Assembly: GCF_002252525.1 (NCBI RefSeq)
Contig: NZ_NNRM01000053.1
Coordinates: 186,001 to 250,000 of the forward strand
Direction: 5' to 3'
DNA: 64,000 nucleotides
From: Brucella pseudogrignonensis
GTDB taxonomy: Bacteria > Pseudomonadota > Alphaproteobacteria > Rhizobiales > Rhizobiaceae
Position numbers and translations under genes: made by a program
Notes under the pieces: model-generated
Told to the model about the DNA's origin: nothing
Seen by the model: the letters and a program-made list of their open reading frames with translations, nothing else
Databases searched by the model: none
In this document: in pieces, positions 17,519-26,583 of the stretch
How positions within the stretch are numbered: the stretch's first letter is position 1
Layout: each line of letters starts with the position of its first letter

Positions 17519-17530
17519 GGACAAAACATC

Positions 17531-18568
17531 ATGGTTCAAGCCAAAAAAGTCAAACCGCAGGATACGGGCGACCGTCATAACTTGCCTTATGCCTTCCGCA
17601 CCTATTCGCCGGAGCAACTGAAAGAAGCACTGCATAAGATGTATCTCATCCGCCGCTTTGAAGAAGGCGCGGAAGAAAGCTACACACGTGGTCTCATTCA
17701 CGGAACAATGCATCTTTCCATCGGGCAGGAAGCCAGTGCGATGGGATCGTGCCTGCCGCTCAATGACGATGACATGATCACGTCGACCCATCGCGGCCAT
17801 GGCCATTGCATCGCCAAGGGTGCAGACGTGAAACGTATGTTTGCTGAGTTTTTCGGTAAGGAAACAGGTTATTGCAAAGGCCGTGGTGGTTCGATGCACA
17901 TTGCTGACGTTTCTAAGGGAAATCTCGGCGCGAACGGTATTGTCGGTGGCGGTATTCCGATTGCGGTCGGTGCTGCGCTTTCCGCCAAGAAGCAGAAAAA
18001 CGGCAAGGTAGTCGTATCATTCTTTGGTGATGGCGCAAATAATGAAGGCGCTTTCCACGAAGCTCTCAATATGGCGTCTGTCTGGAAGCTTCCTGTTGTT
18101 TTCGTTTGTGAAAACAACGGCTACGGCATGTCCACCTCCACCAAGCGCTCGACAGCGGTTGCCAATGTTGCAGACCGCGCCTCGGCCTACAATATGCCCG
18201 GCGTGATCGTCGATGGTAACAATCTGTCGGAAGTGGCGGAGGCCATCAATGAAGCCACTGAACGCGCACGGCGCGGCGATGGTCCGACGCTGATTGAAAA
18301 CAAGACGTACCGCATTCGTGGTCATTCCAAGAGCGATCGCAACCGTTATCGCACCAAGGAAGAAATCGAGCATTGGCAAAATGATCGCGATCCAATCGCA
18401 TATTTTGAGGCCGACTTGAAAGCCTATGGCTTCATCAATGACGCCGAGATCGAGGAAATCCGCGCTCAAGTGGAGAAGGAAATCGCTGACGCGATCGAGT
18501 TCGCCAAGAATAGTCCGGCACCTGATCTGACCAACCTGACCCGCGACGTTTACACGGACGATATTTGA
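17531..18568 (+). CDS. TPP-dependent dehydrogenase E1 alpha subunit (acetoin/pyruvate type)
   Basis: A 345-residue E1alpha. The thiamine-pyrophosphate motif [31 protein letters not shown] spans about residues 165-195 (G-D-G start, N-N end). [24 protein letters not shown] and [11 protein letters not shown] are typical of AcoA/PdhA. Together with the next two genes it forms a 2-oxoacid- or acetoin-type dehydrogenase that cleaves a C-C bond and passes the acyl unit to lipoate. It has AcoA-like length, with no extra domain. It begins 12 bp after the SAF oxidoreductase stop. Confidence 0.88.
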   Translation: MVQAKKVKPQDTGDRHNLPYAFRTYSPEQLKEALHKMYLIRRFEEGAEESYTRGLIHGTMHLSIGQEASAMGSCLPLNDDDMITSTHRGHGHCIAKGADVKRMFAEFFGKETGYCKGRGGSMHIADVSKGNLGANGIVGGGIPIAVGAALSAKKQKNGKVVVSFFGDGANNEGAFHEALNMASVWKLPVVFVCENNGYGMSTSTKRSTAVANVADRASAYNMPGVIVDGNNLSEVAEAINEATERARRGDGPTLIENKTYRIRGHSKSDRNRYRTKEEIEHWQNDRDPIAYFEADLKAYGFINDAEIEEIRAQVEKEIADAIEFAKNSPAPDLTNLTRDVYTDDI

Positions 18569-18570
18569 AT

Positions 18571-19569
18571 ATGGACACGACAATCCGTGAGTTGAGCTAT
18601 TCGCAAGCCATCCAGGAAGCAATGGCAATTGCTATGGAACGCGACGACCGCGTGTTCCTGATGGGTGAAGATATTGGCGTCTATGGTGGCGCATTTCAGG
18701 TCACAGGTGATCTGGTGCATCGCTTTGGCGAAGACCGGGTCATGGACACGCCGATTTCAGAATTGGGCGGTGCAGGTGTTGCTGTCGGTGCAGCACTAAC
18801 CGGTATGCGCCCGATCTTTGAGTTCCAGTTCTCCGACTTTGCAGCACTTGCGATGGAACAGATCGTCAACCAGGCTGCGAAAATTCGCTATATGCTTGGC
18901 GGTGCGGTTTCTGTGCCGCTGGTTATGCGGTTTCCGGCAGGGTCGGGAACGGGTGCCGCGGCACAGCACAGCCAGAGCCTTGAAGCATGGCTTGGCCATG
19001 TACCGGGTCTCAAAGTTTTGCAGCCAGCGACCCCTTACGATGCCAAGGGCATGTTGCTCGCAGCCGTTGAAGATCCCGATCCGGTTATGATTTTCGAGCA
19101 TAAGTTGCTCTACAAGACCAAAGGTCCGGTTCCTGAAGGCTTCTACACCGTACCAATCGGCAAGGCGGAAGTGGTTCGCGAAGGGCGCGATCTGACCATC
19201 GTTGCAACTGCAATCATGGTGCACAAAGCCCTTGATGCCGCCGCTGAACTTGCCAAGGAAGGCATTGATGTTGAAGTGATCGACCTGCGCACCGTGCGTC
19301 CGATTGATCGTGAAACCATCATTAAAAGCGTCAAGAAGACGTCGAAGCTTCTTTGCGTTTACGAGGCAGTAAAGACCCTTGGTATAGGCGCTGAAATATC
19401 TGCCATTGTAGCGGAAAGCGATGCCTTTGATTACCTCGATGCGCCGATTGTGCGTCTGGGCGGAGCCGAAACGCCAATTCCTTATAATCCTGATCTTGAA
19501 CGCGCGACCGTTCCGCAGGTGCCTGATATCCTGAAAAGCGCTCGTGATCTGGCCAAAGGAGTGCGCTGA
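18571..19569 (+). CDS. TPP-dependent dehydrogenase E1 beta subunit (acetoin/pyruvate type)
   Basis: A 332-residue E1beta. I use the ATG at 18571 rather than a TTG two codons earlier that overlaps the E1alpha stop. Signatures include [68 protein letters not shown] and [13 protein letters not shown]. It completes the active site with E1alpha. Closest in style to acetoin dehydrogenase AcoB, but a sugar-derived 2-oxo or alpha-hydroxyketone substrate is possible given the PTS context. Confidence 0.88.
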   Translation: MDTTIRELSYSQAIQEAMAIAMERDDRVFLMGEDIGVYGGAFQVTGDLVHRFGEDRVMDTPISELGGAGVAVGAALTGMRPIFEFQFSDFAALAMEQIVNQAAKIRYMLGGAVSVPLVMRFPAGSGTGAAAQHSQSLEAWLGHVPGLKVLQPATPYDAKGMLLAAVEDPDPVMIFEHKLLYKTKGPVPEGFYTVPIGKAEVVREGRDLTIVATAIMVHKALDAAAELAKEGIDVEVIDLRTVRPIDRETIIKSVKKTSKLLCVYEAVKTLGIGAEISAIVAESDAFDYLDAPIVRLGGAETPIPYNPDLERATVPQVPDILKSARDLAKGVR

Positions 19570-19571
19570 CC

Positions 19572-20912
19572 ATGGCTGTGGAAGTCATTCTCCCCAAGGT
19601 CGATATGGATATGGAGACAGGGCAGATTTCGCGATGGTTTGCCAAGGATGGCGATACCGTCACGAAAGGCCAGCTTCTCTTTGAAATCGAGACCGACAAG
19701 GCGGCGATGGAAGTTGATGCGCCAGCATCCGGCATCATCGCAGATATTAGTGCTGCTGAAGGGGCTGTTGTACCCGTCGGTCAAGCTGTGGCCTGGATTT
19801 ATGCTGAAGGTGAAGAGCGTAACGGCAAGTCGGTTCCGCTTGTTGAAGAACCTGTCGCTGTTGCTCAGGTGGAGGCGGTTGTTGAGCCGGTAGCTCCAAA
19901 GCAGGTTGAACCCCAGTCCTCCCAAGACGATGAAGCAGGTTCAGTAAATGATGTTCGGGCAACACCGCTCGCTCGTCGCCTTGCCCGCGAAGCAGGCATT
20001 GATCTCAAATCCGTTCAAGGCTCAGGCCCGAAAGGTCGCGTGCAGAAAAAGGACGTTGAAGGCAATATCAGCGTTGCGAAGCCAGCCATTGCTGCGGTTG
20101 CGGCTAAACCGCCAGTGAGAAACACTGCTGAACCGATTGCTACAGAACTGCTCAATGCAGTCTGGCTGCGTGAGGGGGAAGCTGGCCGTTTGCCGGTTGT
20201 TCTGATTCACGGTTATGCAGCTGATCTCAATTCGTGGCGTGGATTGTTTGCCGGTGCATCGCTTGGTCATCCAATCCTTGCACTCGATCTCCCGGGACAC
20301 GGCAATTCACCACGCGTCGTTCCTGAAAGCATAGATGAGATTGCAGCAAGCGTGGAGGCAACGCTTGCGTCATTGGGTGTAACATCCTGCCTTCTGGTCG
20401 GACATTCACTTGGTGGAGCGGTCGCAACTGTCACCGCGGCTCGCGGTGTTGTCGATGTGCGTTCGCTGCTGCTCATTTCGTCGGGCGGCTTGGGGCCACA
20501 GGTCAATGGGGCATTTATAACGGGTCTCGTCGGCGCGAAAAGCGAAGCCAGCATCGTTCCCTGGCTGAAACTGCTCGTCGCTGATGAGAGCCATCTGACA
20601 AGACCTTTCATCAATGCGACCGTTACTCAGGCTGCGGATGCAGAACTGCGCGATACGCAGGAAGCAATTGGTGCGCGGTTCTTTGCAGATGGCACGCAAA
20701 CCTTCGAGGTACGCTCAAGCATTGCTTCGCTGGCGATGCCAGTGCGGCTTATCTTCGGTGTCGAAGACCGTGTTATCCCGGTTGCTCATGCTCATGGTTT
20801 GCCGGGGAAGGTGGGCGTCCACATTTTTGCAGGTTGTGGACATATGCCACAAATCGAAGAGCGGGCTGCGGTGTTGCAAATCCTTAAAGAATGCGCAGCA
20901 GCTGCCAATTGA
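19572..20912 (+). CDS. AcoC-like E2: lipoyl domain plus alpha/beta hydrolase
   Basis: A 446-residue three-part protein. Residues 1-80 are a biotinyl/lipoyl domain with the lipoylated K43 in IETDKAAMEVDAPASG. Residues about 130-160 are a peripheral-subunit-binding domain (ATPLARRLAREAGIDLKSV...GPKGRV). From about 195 on it is an alpha/beta hydrolase (LPVVLIHGYAADLNSW, nucleophile S279 in GHSLGGAV, late Asp in VEDRVIPVAHAH, His in AGCGHMPQIE). This arrangement, with hydrolase instead of the classic HxxxDG acyltransferase domain, is known from AcoC of acetoin dehydrogenase systems. No E3 (dihydrolipoamide dehydrogenase) gene lies in the window, so a housekeeping E3 must be borrowed. Confidence 0.87.
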   Translation: MAVEVILPKVDMDMETGQISRWFAKDGDTVTKGQLLFEIETDKAAMEVDAPASGIIADISAAEGAVVPVGQAVAWIYAEGEERNGKSVPLVEEPVAVAQVEAVVEPVAPKQVEPQSSQDDEAGSVNDVRATPLARRLAREAGIDLKSVQGSGPKGRVQKKDVEGNISVAKPAIAAVAAKPPVRNTAEPIATELLNAVWLREGEAGRLPVVLIHGYAADLNSWRGLFAGASLGHPILALDLPGHGNSPRVVPESIDEIAASVEATLASLGVTSCLLVGHSLGGAVATVTAARGVVDVRSLLLISSGGLGPQVNGAFITGLVGAKSEASIVPWLKLLVADESHLTRPFINATVTQAADAELRDTQEAIGARFFADGTQTFEVRSSIASLAMPVRLIFGVEDRVIPVAHAHGLPGKVGVHIFAGCGHMPQIEERAAVLQILKECAAAAN

Positions 20913-20941
20913 TGCCGGTTTCGTCGCAAATGCGGCAATCA

Positions 20942-20975
20942 AAAAAGCACATCGTTTTGCGACGATGTGCTTTTT
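20942..20975. terminator. Bidirectional terminator between E2 and the SorC regulator
   Basis: AAAAAGCACATCGT pairs perfectly with ACGATGTGCTTTTT around a 6-nt loop, giving T-runs on both strands. It ends the rightward E2 operon and the leftward regulator gene. Confidence 0.92.
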
Positions 20976-20988
20976 GCATTTAATTGGA

Positions 20989-22002
20989 TTACGCTCTGAG
21001 CATTTCAGCAGCACTTTCCTCATCAGTGATGAGAACGGTTGGCTTCAGAAGCTTCACTGCGCCAAGCAGAGCTGCGATTTTCTCTTTGCCACCTGATGTA
21101 AGAATACGTTGCGGCGTTTTCTGAAGGCTCTCAATTTTGGCCGACATGACACGGTCATGCACTGGATCATCAACGATCTTGCCATTTATATCGTAGAAGT
21201 GAAACAGCACGTCGCCGACCGCACCGTTCTCTATCAGCGACAGTTTCTGCGCCTCGTCGATCAGGCCCACGCGATATGACGTGCTACTCGCAGTCTGAAT
21301 ATCACCGACGCTGAGCAAAACCATATCGAGTTCTTCGGCCATGTCCAACACGGTATTCAGCCCACAACGCTCGATAAGTGCGATCCGTGTTTCTTTGCTG
21401 TCGACCAGAGCAGGGGCGGGGATCAGATAGCCTTCGCCCTGAAAAATCTGCGCAAATTGCCACGCAAATTCCGGTGGGTTTGAACGACGCGGTTGCACGA
21501 TGCCGCCAAGCAGAGAAATTACTTTAAGATCATTGAGCGGGCGGGCACCGATGTGTTGCAGGGTGCTGGAAAGTGTGCGGCCCCAGCCCACGCCGATCGT
21601 CATGCCGTGCTGCACTTTTTCCGAAAGATATGCGCCTGTTGCCGCACTGATCGGTGGTATTGGATCAATGTCAGCCGAAGAGAGGGGCGCGACAATGGCG
21701 CGCTCAAGCCCGAAGGTTTTCTCAAGCTCAACTTCCAATGATGTCAGACTTGCCAGCTTGCCTTCGATCGTAATTTTTACTTCATTGCGAGCGCGTGCAT
21801 CAGCAAGAAGGCGAACGATTGTGACACGGCCGACACCCAGCGCTTCCGCGATATCATTTTGGGTCATTTGTTCGACGTAATACATCCACGCAGCGCGGGT
21901 TCGCAGCCGGCTTGTACGGTTTTCCGCAGCCACACCTTCCGACCCAATGATGAGGTCCGCTGCTTCCGGATTCTTCTGCGTCTTCTTGCCGGCTTTTTTC
22001 AA
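20989..22002 (-). CDS. SorC/DeoR-type sugar-binding transcriptional regulator
   Basis: A 337-residue protein with an N-terminal helix-turn-helix (MTQNDIAEALGVGRVTIVRLL, about residues 46-66) and a C-terminal sugar-phosphate-binding domain (GMTIGVGWGRTLSSTLQHI, VISLLGGIVQ, RILTSGGKEKIAALLGAV). SorC proteins usually sense a phosphorylated intermediate of the pathway they control. It sits in the middle of the PTS island, next to the E2 operon, and is the likely reader of the AGAACATTTGT elements. Its helix-turn-helix is close to that of the second SorC protein at 35.0-36.0 kb. The charged N-terminal tail of about 35 residues is longer than in the second one. Confidence 0.88.
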   Translation of the reverse strand: MKKAGKKTQKNPEAADLIIGSEGVAAENRTSRLRTRAAWMYYVEQMTQNDIAEALGVGRVTIVRLLADARARNEVKITIEGKLASLTSLEVELEKTFGLERAIVAPLSSADIDPIPPISAATGAYLSEKVQHGMTIGVGWGRTLSSTLQHIGARPLNDLKVISLLGGIVQPRRSNPPEFAWQFAQIFQGEGYLIPAPALVDSKETRIALIERCGLNTVLDMAEELDMVLLSVGDIQTASSTSYRVGLIDEAQKLSLIENGAVGDVLFHFYDINGKIVDDPVHDRVMSAKIESLQKTPQRILTSGGKEKIAALLGAVKLLKPTVLITDEESAAEMLRA

Positions 22003-22149
22003 AACTGTCCCTCAAATTATTGGCGTATTATTACATTATAGAAGTCGTGTTCTTACACCGAAACTATTGCTTTTCCGTGCGAAGGCAAACAATAATTCAT
22101 GTGCTTGTTGCATCCTGTTACGATGGCGCTGCAGTTGAGGAAAATGAAC

Positions 22150-22935
22150 ATGTTACACATTCTTTCGGAAGAAATTGCAGTCAACCTGAAGGACCGCCTG
22201 CGGGAGGTTCGATACATGATTCGTCGCAATCGTCATGAAAGTTTGCAGGTCGAACAATCAGCGACACGTCCGGGAGAAATCGTGTCGCCGGAATTGTTGC
22301 TGGGACACGCCGCAAGCGTGATGGATAAGGCGCTGACAACGGCTGAAACAATTTCGATTTCGCTGATTTCGTCTAATCCAAATGTGCACAACAGCGCGCC
22401 GCATGTGAAAAGCCTGTCGGTTTATTTCGGCGCTGGTGCGGAGGGCGCACGCGCTTTTCGTAAGGATATGTATTACCTCACAAAAGACGTGCTCCGCCGC
22501 CATCAATTGCAGAATGTGCTGATTCAGGAAGCCGCATTTGTCACGGTCCACGCCAGAATGATGCAAAAGCATCGCGCGTTGTTGAAGAGCGTTTTTTCGT
22601 CAGAAGCTGGAGATACGAAGATTGCAGCAACGGCCAGAGCTGTCGCGGCTCTATTTCTGGAACTGCTTGAAGAAAGACCAGTACGATTTGTCTCGATGGA
22701 TGGTCATTGCGACCCGCAGGCGCTGCGTAGATTTGAAACAACGTGCTTTGCGGCTGTCGGTATCGCTTGTGGTCTGGCAACAGCAAAAGCGGCAGATCTG
22801 GCAGGCGTCGATCCTTTGGAAAGCGCCATTCTGGCGCTGGATGTACGCCATGATCGTCTCGTGCAGGCTGCAGAAGACCGCGATGAGGCTCAGCTCGAAA
22901 TACTGTTCCAGACTTTGATTGCTCATCTTCCATAA
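22150..22935 (+). CDS. Unrecognised protein in the PTS island
   Basis: A 261-residue soluble protein with no signal peptide or membrane segment. Of three in-frame ATGs (22099, 22144, 22150) the last has GAGG nine bases upstream and begins MLHILSEEIAV. The sequence is helix-rich. Its last ~40 residues (SAILALDVRHDRLVQAAEDRDEAQLEIL) loosely recall the FCD ligand domain of GntR regulators, but I see no DNA-binding motif. It is divergent from the SorC gene across about 147 bp and convergent with the HPr-EI gene, with a shared terminator. Its position suggests a regulatory or accessory role for the PTS. No function is assigned. Confidence 0.6.
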   Translation: MLHILSEEIAVNLKDRLREVRYMIRRNRHESLQVEQSATRPGEIVSPELLLGHAASVMDKALTTAETISISLISSNPNVHNSAPHVKSLSVYFGAGAEGARAFRKDMYYLTKDVLRRHQLQNVLIQEAAFVTVHARMMQKHRALLKSVFSSEAGDTKIAATARAVAALFLELLEERPVRFVSMDGHCDPQALRRFETTCFAAVGIACGLATAKAADLAGVDPLESAILALDVRHDRLVQAAEDRDEAQLEILFQTLIAHLP

Positions 22936-22940
22936 ATTAA

Positions 22941-22966
22941 AAGCCCGGACAGCGATATCCGGGCTT
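22941..22966. terminator. Bidirectional terminator
   Basis: AAGCCCGGA pairs with TCCGGGCTT around an 8-nt loop, between the convergent 22.1-kb gene and the HPr-EI gene. Flanking A- and T-rich bases are modest (TTAAAA upstream, TTCTTAT downstream). Confidence 0.8.
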
Positions 22967-22991
22967 CTTATAGGTGTCTTGCAGGCAAGAT

Positions 22992-24968
22992 CTAACTGCC
23001 GAACATATCCGCGATATGCTTTTTTGCTCGGGGAATTGAAGCCGGACTCATGCTGAGTTCCGTCAACCCCATACGAATGAATTCCCCGATAAGCTCCGGC
23101 TTTCCAGCTGCTTCCCCACACATGCCGACCATGATGCCTGCTTCCGTTCCCGCCTTCGCGGTCATCTCGATTGCAGCCATTACAGCCGGATGTCTGACAT
23201 CATTAAGCTTTGCAACGGTTGGATTGAGCCGATCCGCAGCCATCACATACTGTGTTAGATCATTGGTGCCGATGGAGAAGAAAGCAGCTTCTTTTGCGAG
23301 CTCTCGGGCAGCGAAAACCGCCGCAGGTGTCTCTATCATTACGCCCAGGTCAAACTCCGCAAATGCTTTGCCTTCGGTTTTAAGCTCAGTGATGCATTCC
23401 GCGATAAGGCCTCTGGTCGCACGAATTTCTTCAACATCCGAAACCATGGGCAACATCACTTTGAGATTGCCGTTAACCGCTGAACGCAACAGCGCCCGCA
23501 ATTGCGGTTTGAATACATCCGGGCGGTCCAGACACATACGAATGCCGCGCCACCCAAGGAAAGGGTTTTCTTCCTCGGGAAACTCAATCCCCGCAATCGG
23601 CTTGTCACCACCAATATCCAACGTGCGAACGATCACGGAGTTTGGCGCGAAAGCTTTCAGAAGTGCCGTATAAGTTTCTGTCTGCATATCTTCTGAAGGC
23701 AGGTGAATGTGCTTCATGAACAGAAGTTCGGTGCGGAAAAGTCCGACACCCATCGCACCGGCTTCGAGTGCAACATCGATTTCTTCCAGCGCACCCATAT
23801 TGGCTGCCACTTCGATGATTGTTCCGTCAGCGCGACGCGGCGTGATGGAGCGGTAGGCATTCAGCGCCTGCTTTTCCTGTAGCGCTTTGGAAATGCGCGC
23901 TTCGATTTCGTCGCGGGTGGCTATATCCGGATCGGCATGAACGATGCCGAAACTTCCATCCACTGCTACGGTTTTCGCATTCTTGAGCTGTTGAACTGCA
24001 CTTCCAAGGCCAAGAACCGCCGGAATACCGTGCGTGCGGGCGATGATGGCGACATGCGATGTTGCGCCGCCGTGACCACAAACTACGCCTTTGATCTTCT
24101 TGAGCGGCGCGCGCGCCAGATCCCAAGCGCCGATGTCTTCTGCAATAAGCACCGAGCCTTCCGGCAGGCCTTCCAGATTGATGTCTTCCTTACCAAGCAG
24201 AGCCAGACAAATCTGGCGGCTAACAGCGTGCACATCATCCGCGCGTGCGTTGAGATACGGATCGTCAAGTGCCGCAAATTGGCCGGCCACAGTTGAAGCT
24301 GCAGCGAGCATGGCCGAAATTGCATCAAGACCGCCCCGAATAAGTCCAAGCGCTTCGTCGGTCAGGCTGTCATCAGCTGCTATGTCTTTCAAGGCTGCAA
24401 TAATGCCTCGGTCAGCATCGGCGAGATTGCCGCTGGAGAGGGAAGCGTCCATGCGCTGCTGCACTGTCGCGATTGCAGATTTGAAATGGGCAATTTCGGC
24501 GTCTATTTCAGATGCTGCAAGTTTTCGACCCGAAGGTTTGATCTCTTCAGGAAAGAACGGAAAAGCTGTTCCCAAAGAAATGCCTTCGCTGGCCCCCACG
24601 CCTTTTATCTGACCAACAGGAAGCTTGTTCGAGATTGCAGGCTGCGGGGTGGCTTCGGCTTGAGGCGTAGCCATAGGAGCAGGAGTACTCGGGGTTGTAG
24701 TTTCTTCAAGGCCAGCCTGCGGGTTCTCCAGATAGCCTATCAAAGCTTCAATGGCTTCAATAGCATCTGCCCCATCAGCACGAACGGTCACTTCATCGAG
24801 CTCTTTTACGCCAAGCAGCATCAGCTTCACGGAGCTTTTGGCACTTACGCTTTTTCCGGCCTTGGCAATTTCGATGTCACTCTCAAAACCTTTGGCCAGT
24901 TTAACAAAGCGAGTTGCAGGGCGCGCATGCAGCCCTTCATGAACCCGGACGATAGTCGAGCGTTCCAT
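22992..24968 (-). CDS. HPr-Enzyme I fusion (general PTS phosphotransfer protein)
   Basis: A 658-residue cytoplasmic protein. Residues 1-85 are a full HPr domain with the phosphorylated H14 in EGLHARPAT and a regulatory-type Ser at 46 (SAKSSVKLM). Residues about 88-118 are a Pro/Ala/Thr-rich linker. From about 120 to the end is Enzyme I: GVGASEGISLG, active-site H305 in GGATSHVAIIARTHGIPAV, PEP-binding EEENPFLGWRGIRM, GTNDLTQY and the Cys in GMCGEAAGKP. It takes phosphate from PEP and feeds the EIIAs encoded on either side, making the island independent of the housekeeping PTS. It is last in the gutM-EIIC-EIIB-EIIA operon. The start follows GAGG. No GAF domain is seen, so it is not EI-Ntr. Confidence 0.93.
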   Translation of the reverse strand: MERSTIVRVHEGLHARPATRFVKLAKGFESDIEIAKAGKSVSAKSSVKLMLLGVKELDEVTVRADGADAIEAIEALIGYLENPQAGLEETTTPSTPAPMATPQAEATPQPAISNKLPVGQIKGVGASEGISLGTAFPFFPEEIKPSGRKLAASEIDAEIAHFKSAIATVQQRMDASLSSGNLADADRGIIAALKDIAADDSLTDEALGLIRGGLDAISAMLAAASTVAGQFAALDDPYLNARADDVHAVSRQICLALLGKEDINLEGLPEGSVLIAEDIGAWDLARAPLKKIKGVVCGHGGATSHVAIIARTHGIPAVLGLGSAVQQLKNAKTVAVDGSFGIVHADPDIATRDEIEARISKALQEKQALNAYRSITPRRADGTIIEVAANMGALEEIDVALEAGAMGVGLFRTELLFMKHIHLPSEDMQTETYTALLKAFAPNSVIVRTLDIGGDKPIAGIEFPEEENPFLGWRGIRMCLDRPDVFKPQLRALLRSAVNGNLKVMLPMVSDVEEIRATRGLIAECITELKTEGKAFAEFDLGVMIETPAAVFAARELAKEAAFFSIGTNDLTQYVMAADRLNPTVAKLNDVRHPAVMAAIEMTAKAGTEAGIMVGMCGEAAGKPELIGEFIRMGLTELSMSPASIPRAKKHIADMFGS

Positions 24969-25075
24969 TTATGTAAGCCTCAAATCGACAATTAAGCGAT
25001 TTCACATCCATGACGTAAAAATCATTTCAATTGTCTGTTTTAACACGCAATTCTTATTCCAGAGATCGCCAGTTT

Positions 25076-25456
25076 CTAGCCGTCGATGGTGATAATCTGC
25101 CCTTCTTTGAGAGCAGCGACAAGGTCTTCACCTGCTATTTCGCTGGCACAGATTTCACCGGGGCGATCAGTTGAATTCGCGCCTGTGAAGGAAATAACGA
25201 CGTGCCCGATTTCGCGCACCTTCTGCCAGGCGCTTTCGCCAACGGCAGTAATCTCTGCTTTGAGAGAACCAATGGTTATCTTTGCTCCAATAGCGGGAGC
25301 TGATGCTTCAGGACCTTCTTCCACGACGTGAAGAACAGATACTTCTGCCAGTTCAGGTGGCGAGCCGTCAGCAAACAGGATGAGAACGCCGCCTTCGGCG
25401 AGATCCGCTACTTCCGGGCCGATCGCGGTGATCCGCGTTTTCAGATGTATCGACAT
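25076..25456 (-). CDS. PTS EIIA, glucitol/sorbitol type (SrlB/GutB-like)
   Basis: A 126-residue cytoplasmic EIIA of the glucitol family. The ATG at 25456 follows AAAGGA and aligns with the E. coli SrlB start; the longer frame to 25504 adds 16 residues without a ribosome site. Shared features include the early TxITxIG strand (KTRITAIG), a likely phospho-His in VSVLHVVEEG, ITAVGESAWQKVREIGHVVISF and the C-terminal LKEGQIITIDG. It accepts phosphate from HPr and passes it to the SrlE-like EIIB encoded upstream. The length matches E. coli SrlB (123). Confidence 0.88.
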   Translation of the reverse strand: MSIHLKTRITAIGPEVADLAEGGVLILFADGSPPELAEVSVLHVVEEGPEASAPAIGAKITIGSLKAEITAVGESAWQKVREIGHVVISFTGANSTDRPGEICASEIAGEDLVAALKEGQIITIDG

Positions 25457-25575
25457 AGAGGCGGTCCTTTCTTGGTATAGTCGTTCGATGCCCACGAAAG
25501 TCAATCAGGAACATCGATATTGTACATGTTTGGGAAAATGCCTGCCGCCGCTTCTGCCGCAGCAGGCTCAGAGTT

Positions 25576-26562
25576 TTACAGCACTGCGAGGCTGACGAGC
25601 CATGCGATCAGAACCGAAAGTGGGCCCATGATCTGACGGCTGATCAGAACTGCCGGAACACCAATTTCAATGGTCTTCGGCTTCGCTTCTCCAAGTGCCA
25701 GACCGACCGGCACGAAGTCGCAACCGACCTGTGTGTTGTAGGCAAACAGTGCAGGCAGGGCCATCGCCGGGGCGATTGTGCCGTTTGCGATCTGTGGCCC
25801 GATGATTGCCACGCCAACAACCTGCGCAATAACCGCACCTGGTCCGAGGATTGGCGAAAGGAACGGTAGGCCGCAAATTGCAGAAAGCACCAGCAAACCA
25901 ACAATGTTATTGGCAAGCGGTCCGAGTGGCTGAGCAAGGATGTCGCCGATACCCGTGTAGAGGATCAGGCCGATCAGCATTGTTACGAATGCCATGAATG
26001 GCAAAACGTTACGGATAACCTGATCAATTGTGCGTCGACCAGCCTGGAAGAAGATACCAACCACACGGCCCATGACGCGACCAATGCTGCTGATGAGGCC
26101 GACAATACCGCCTTCGCTTGGCAGTTCTACCGGAACAGGCGTTTCCTCTTCTGCGGCGGCTGCAGCAGGAGCTGCGGCAGCCGAACCATCAGCTGGAACA
26201 ATATTTTCCGGCTTCACACCCGAAACATAAATATCCTCGGTGATGAATTGTGCGAGAGGCCCGGATTGTCCAACCGGCGTAATGTTCACCGTTGGAATGC
26301 GCTTGCGTGGATAGACGCCGCAACGGGCTGTACCTCCGCAATCGACAACCACGACGGCCATTTCGCTTTCGATTGGTGGTGAGCGGAAACCGTCAACGGC
26401 TTCCGCGCCGGTCAGCTCAGCAATCTGGCGTGCAAGTGGATGGATGCCACCGCCAGTGACAGAAACCACCTTATTACGCTGCTCGGTTGGCTGAATGACT
26501 AGTGGTCCGCCCCAGCCATTTGAGCCGCGGGAAATCTTAACTGCCTTATAGGTCTTTACCAT
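25576..26562 (-). CDS. PTS EIIB(C), glucitol/sorbitol type (SrlE-like)
   Basis: A 328-residue protein with a cytoplasmic EIIB head (residues 1-~115) and a membrane part (about 165-328). The phospho-Cys is C75 in VVVDCGGTARCGVYPRKRIPTVN, nearly identical to E. coli SrlE. GGGIHPLARQIAELTGAEAVDGF is also diagnostic. The membrane part carries LPFLSPILGPGAVIAQVVGV and VGCDFVPVGLALGEAKPKTIEIGVPAVL. An Ala/Glu-rich linker joins the two. It phosphorylates the polyol during transport together with the SrlA-like EIIC. The start has GGGAGG upstream. Length fits SrlE (319). Confidence 0.93.
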   Translation of the reverse strand: MVKTYKAVKISRGSNGWGGPLVIQPTEQRNKVVSVTGGGIHPLARQIAELTGAEAVDGFRSPPIESEMAVVVVDCGGTARCGVYPRKRIPTVNITPVGQSGPLAQFITEDIYVSGVKPENIVPADGSAAAAPAAAAAEEETPVPVELPSEGGIVGLISSIGRVMGRVVGIFFQAGRRTIDQVIRNVLPFMAFVTMLIGLILYTGIGDILAQPLGPLANNIVGLLVLSAICGLPFLSPILGPGAVIAQVVGVAIIGPQIANGTIAPAMALPALFAYNTQVGCDFVPVGLALGEAKPKTIEIGVPAVLISRQIMGPLSVLIAWLVSLAVL

Positions 26563-26583
26563 GTCGTCCTCCCCAATTCCCGC

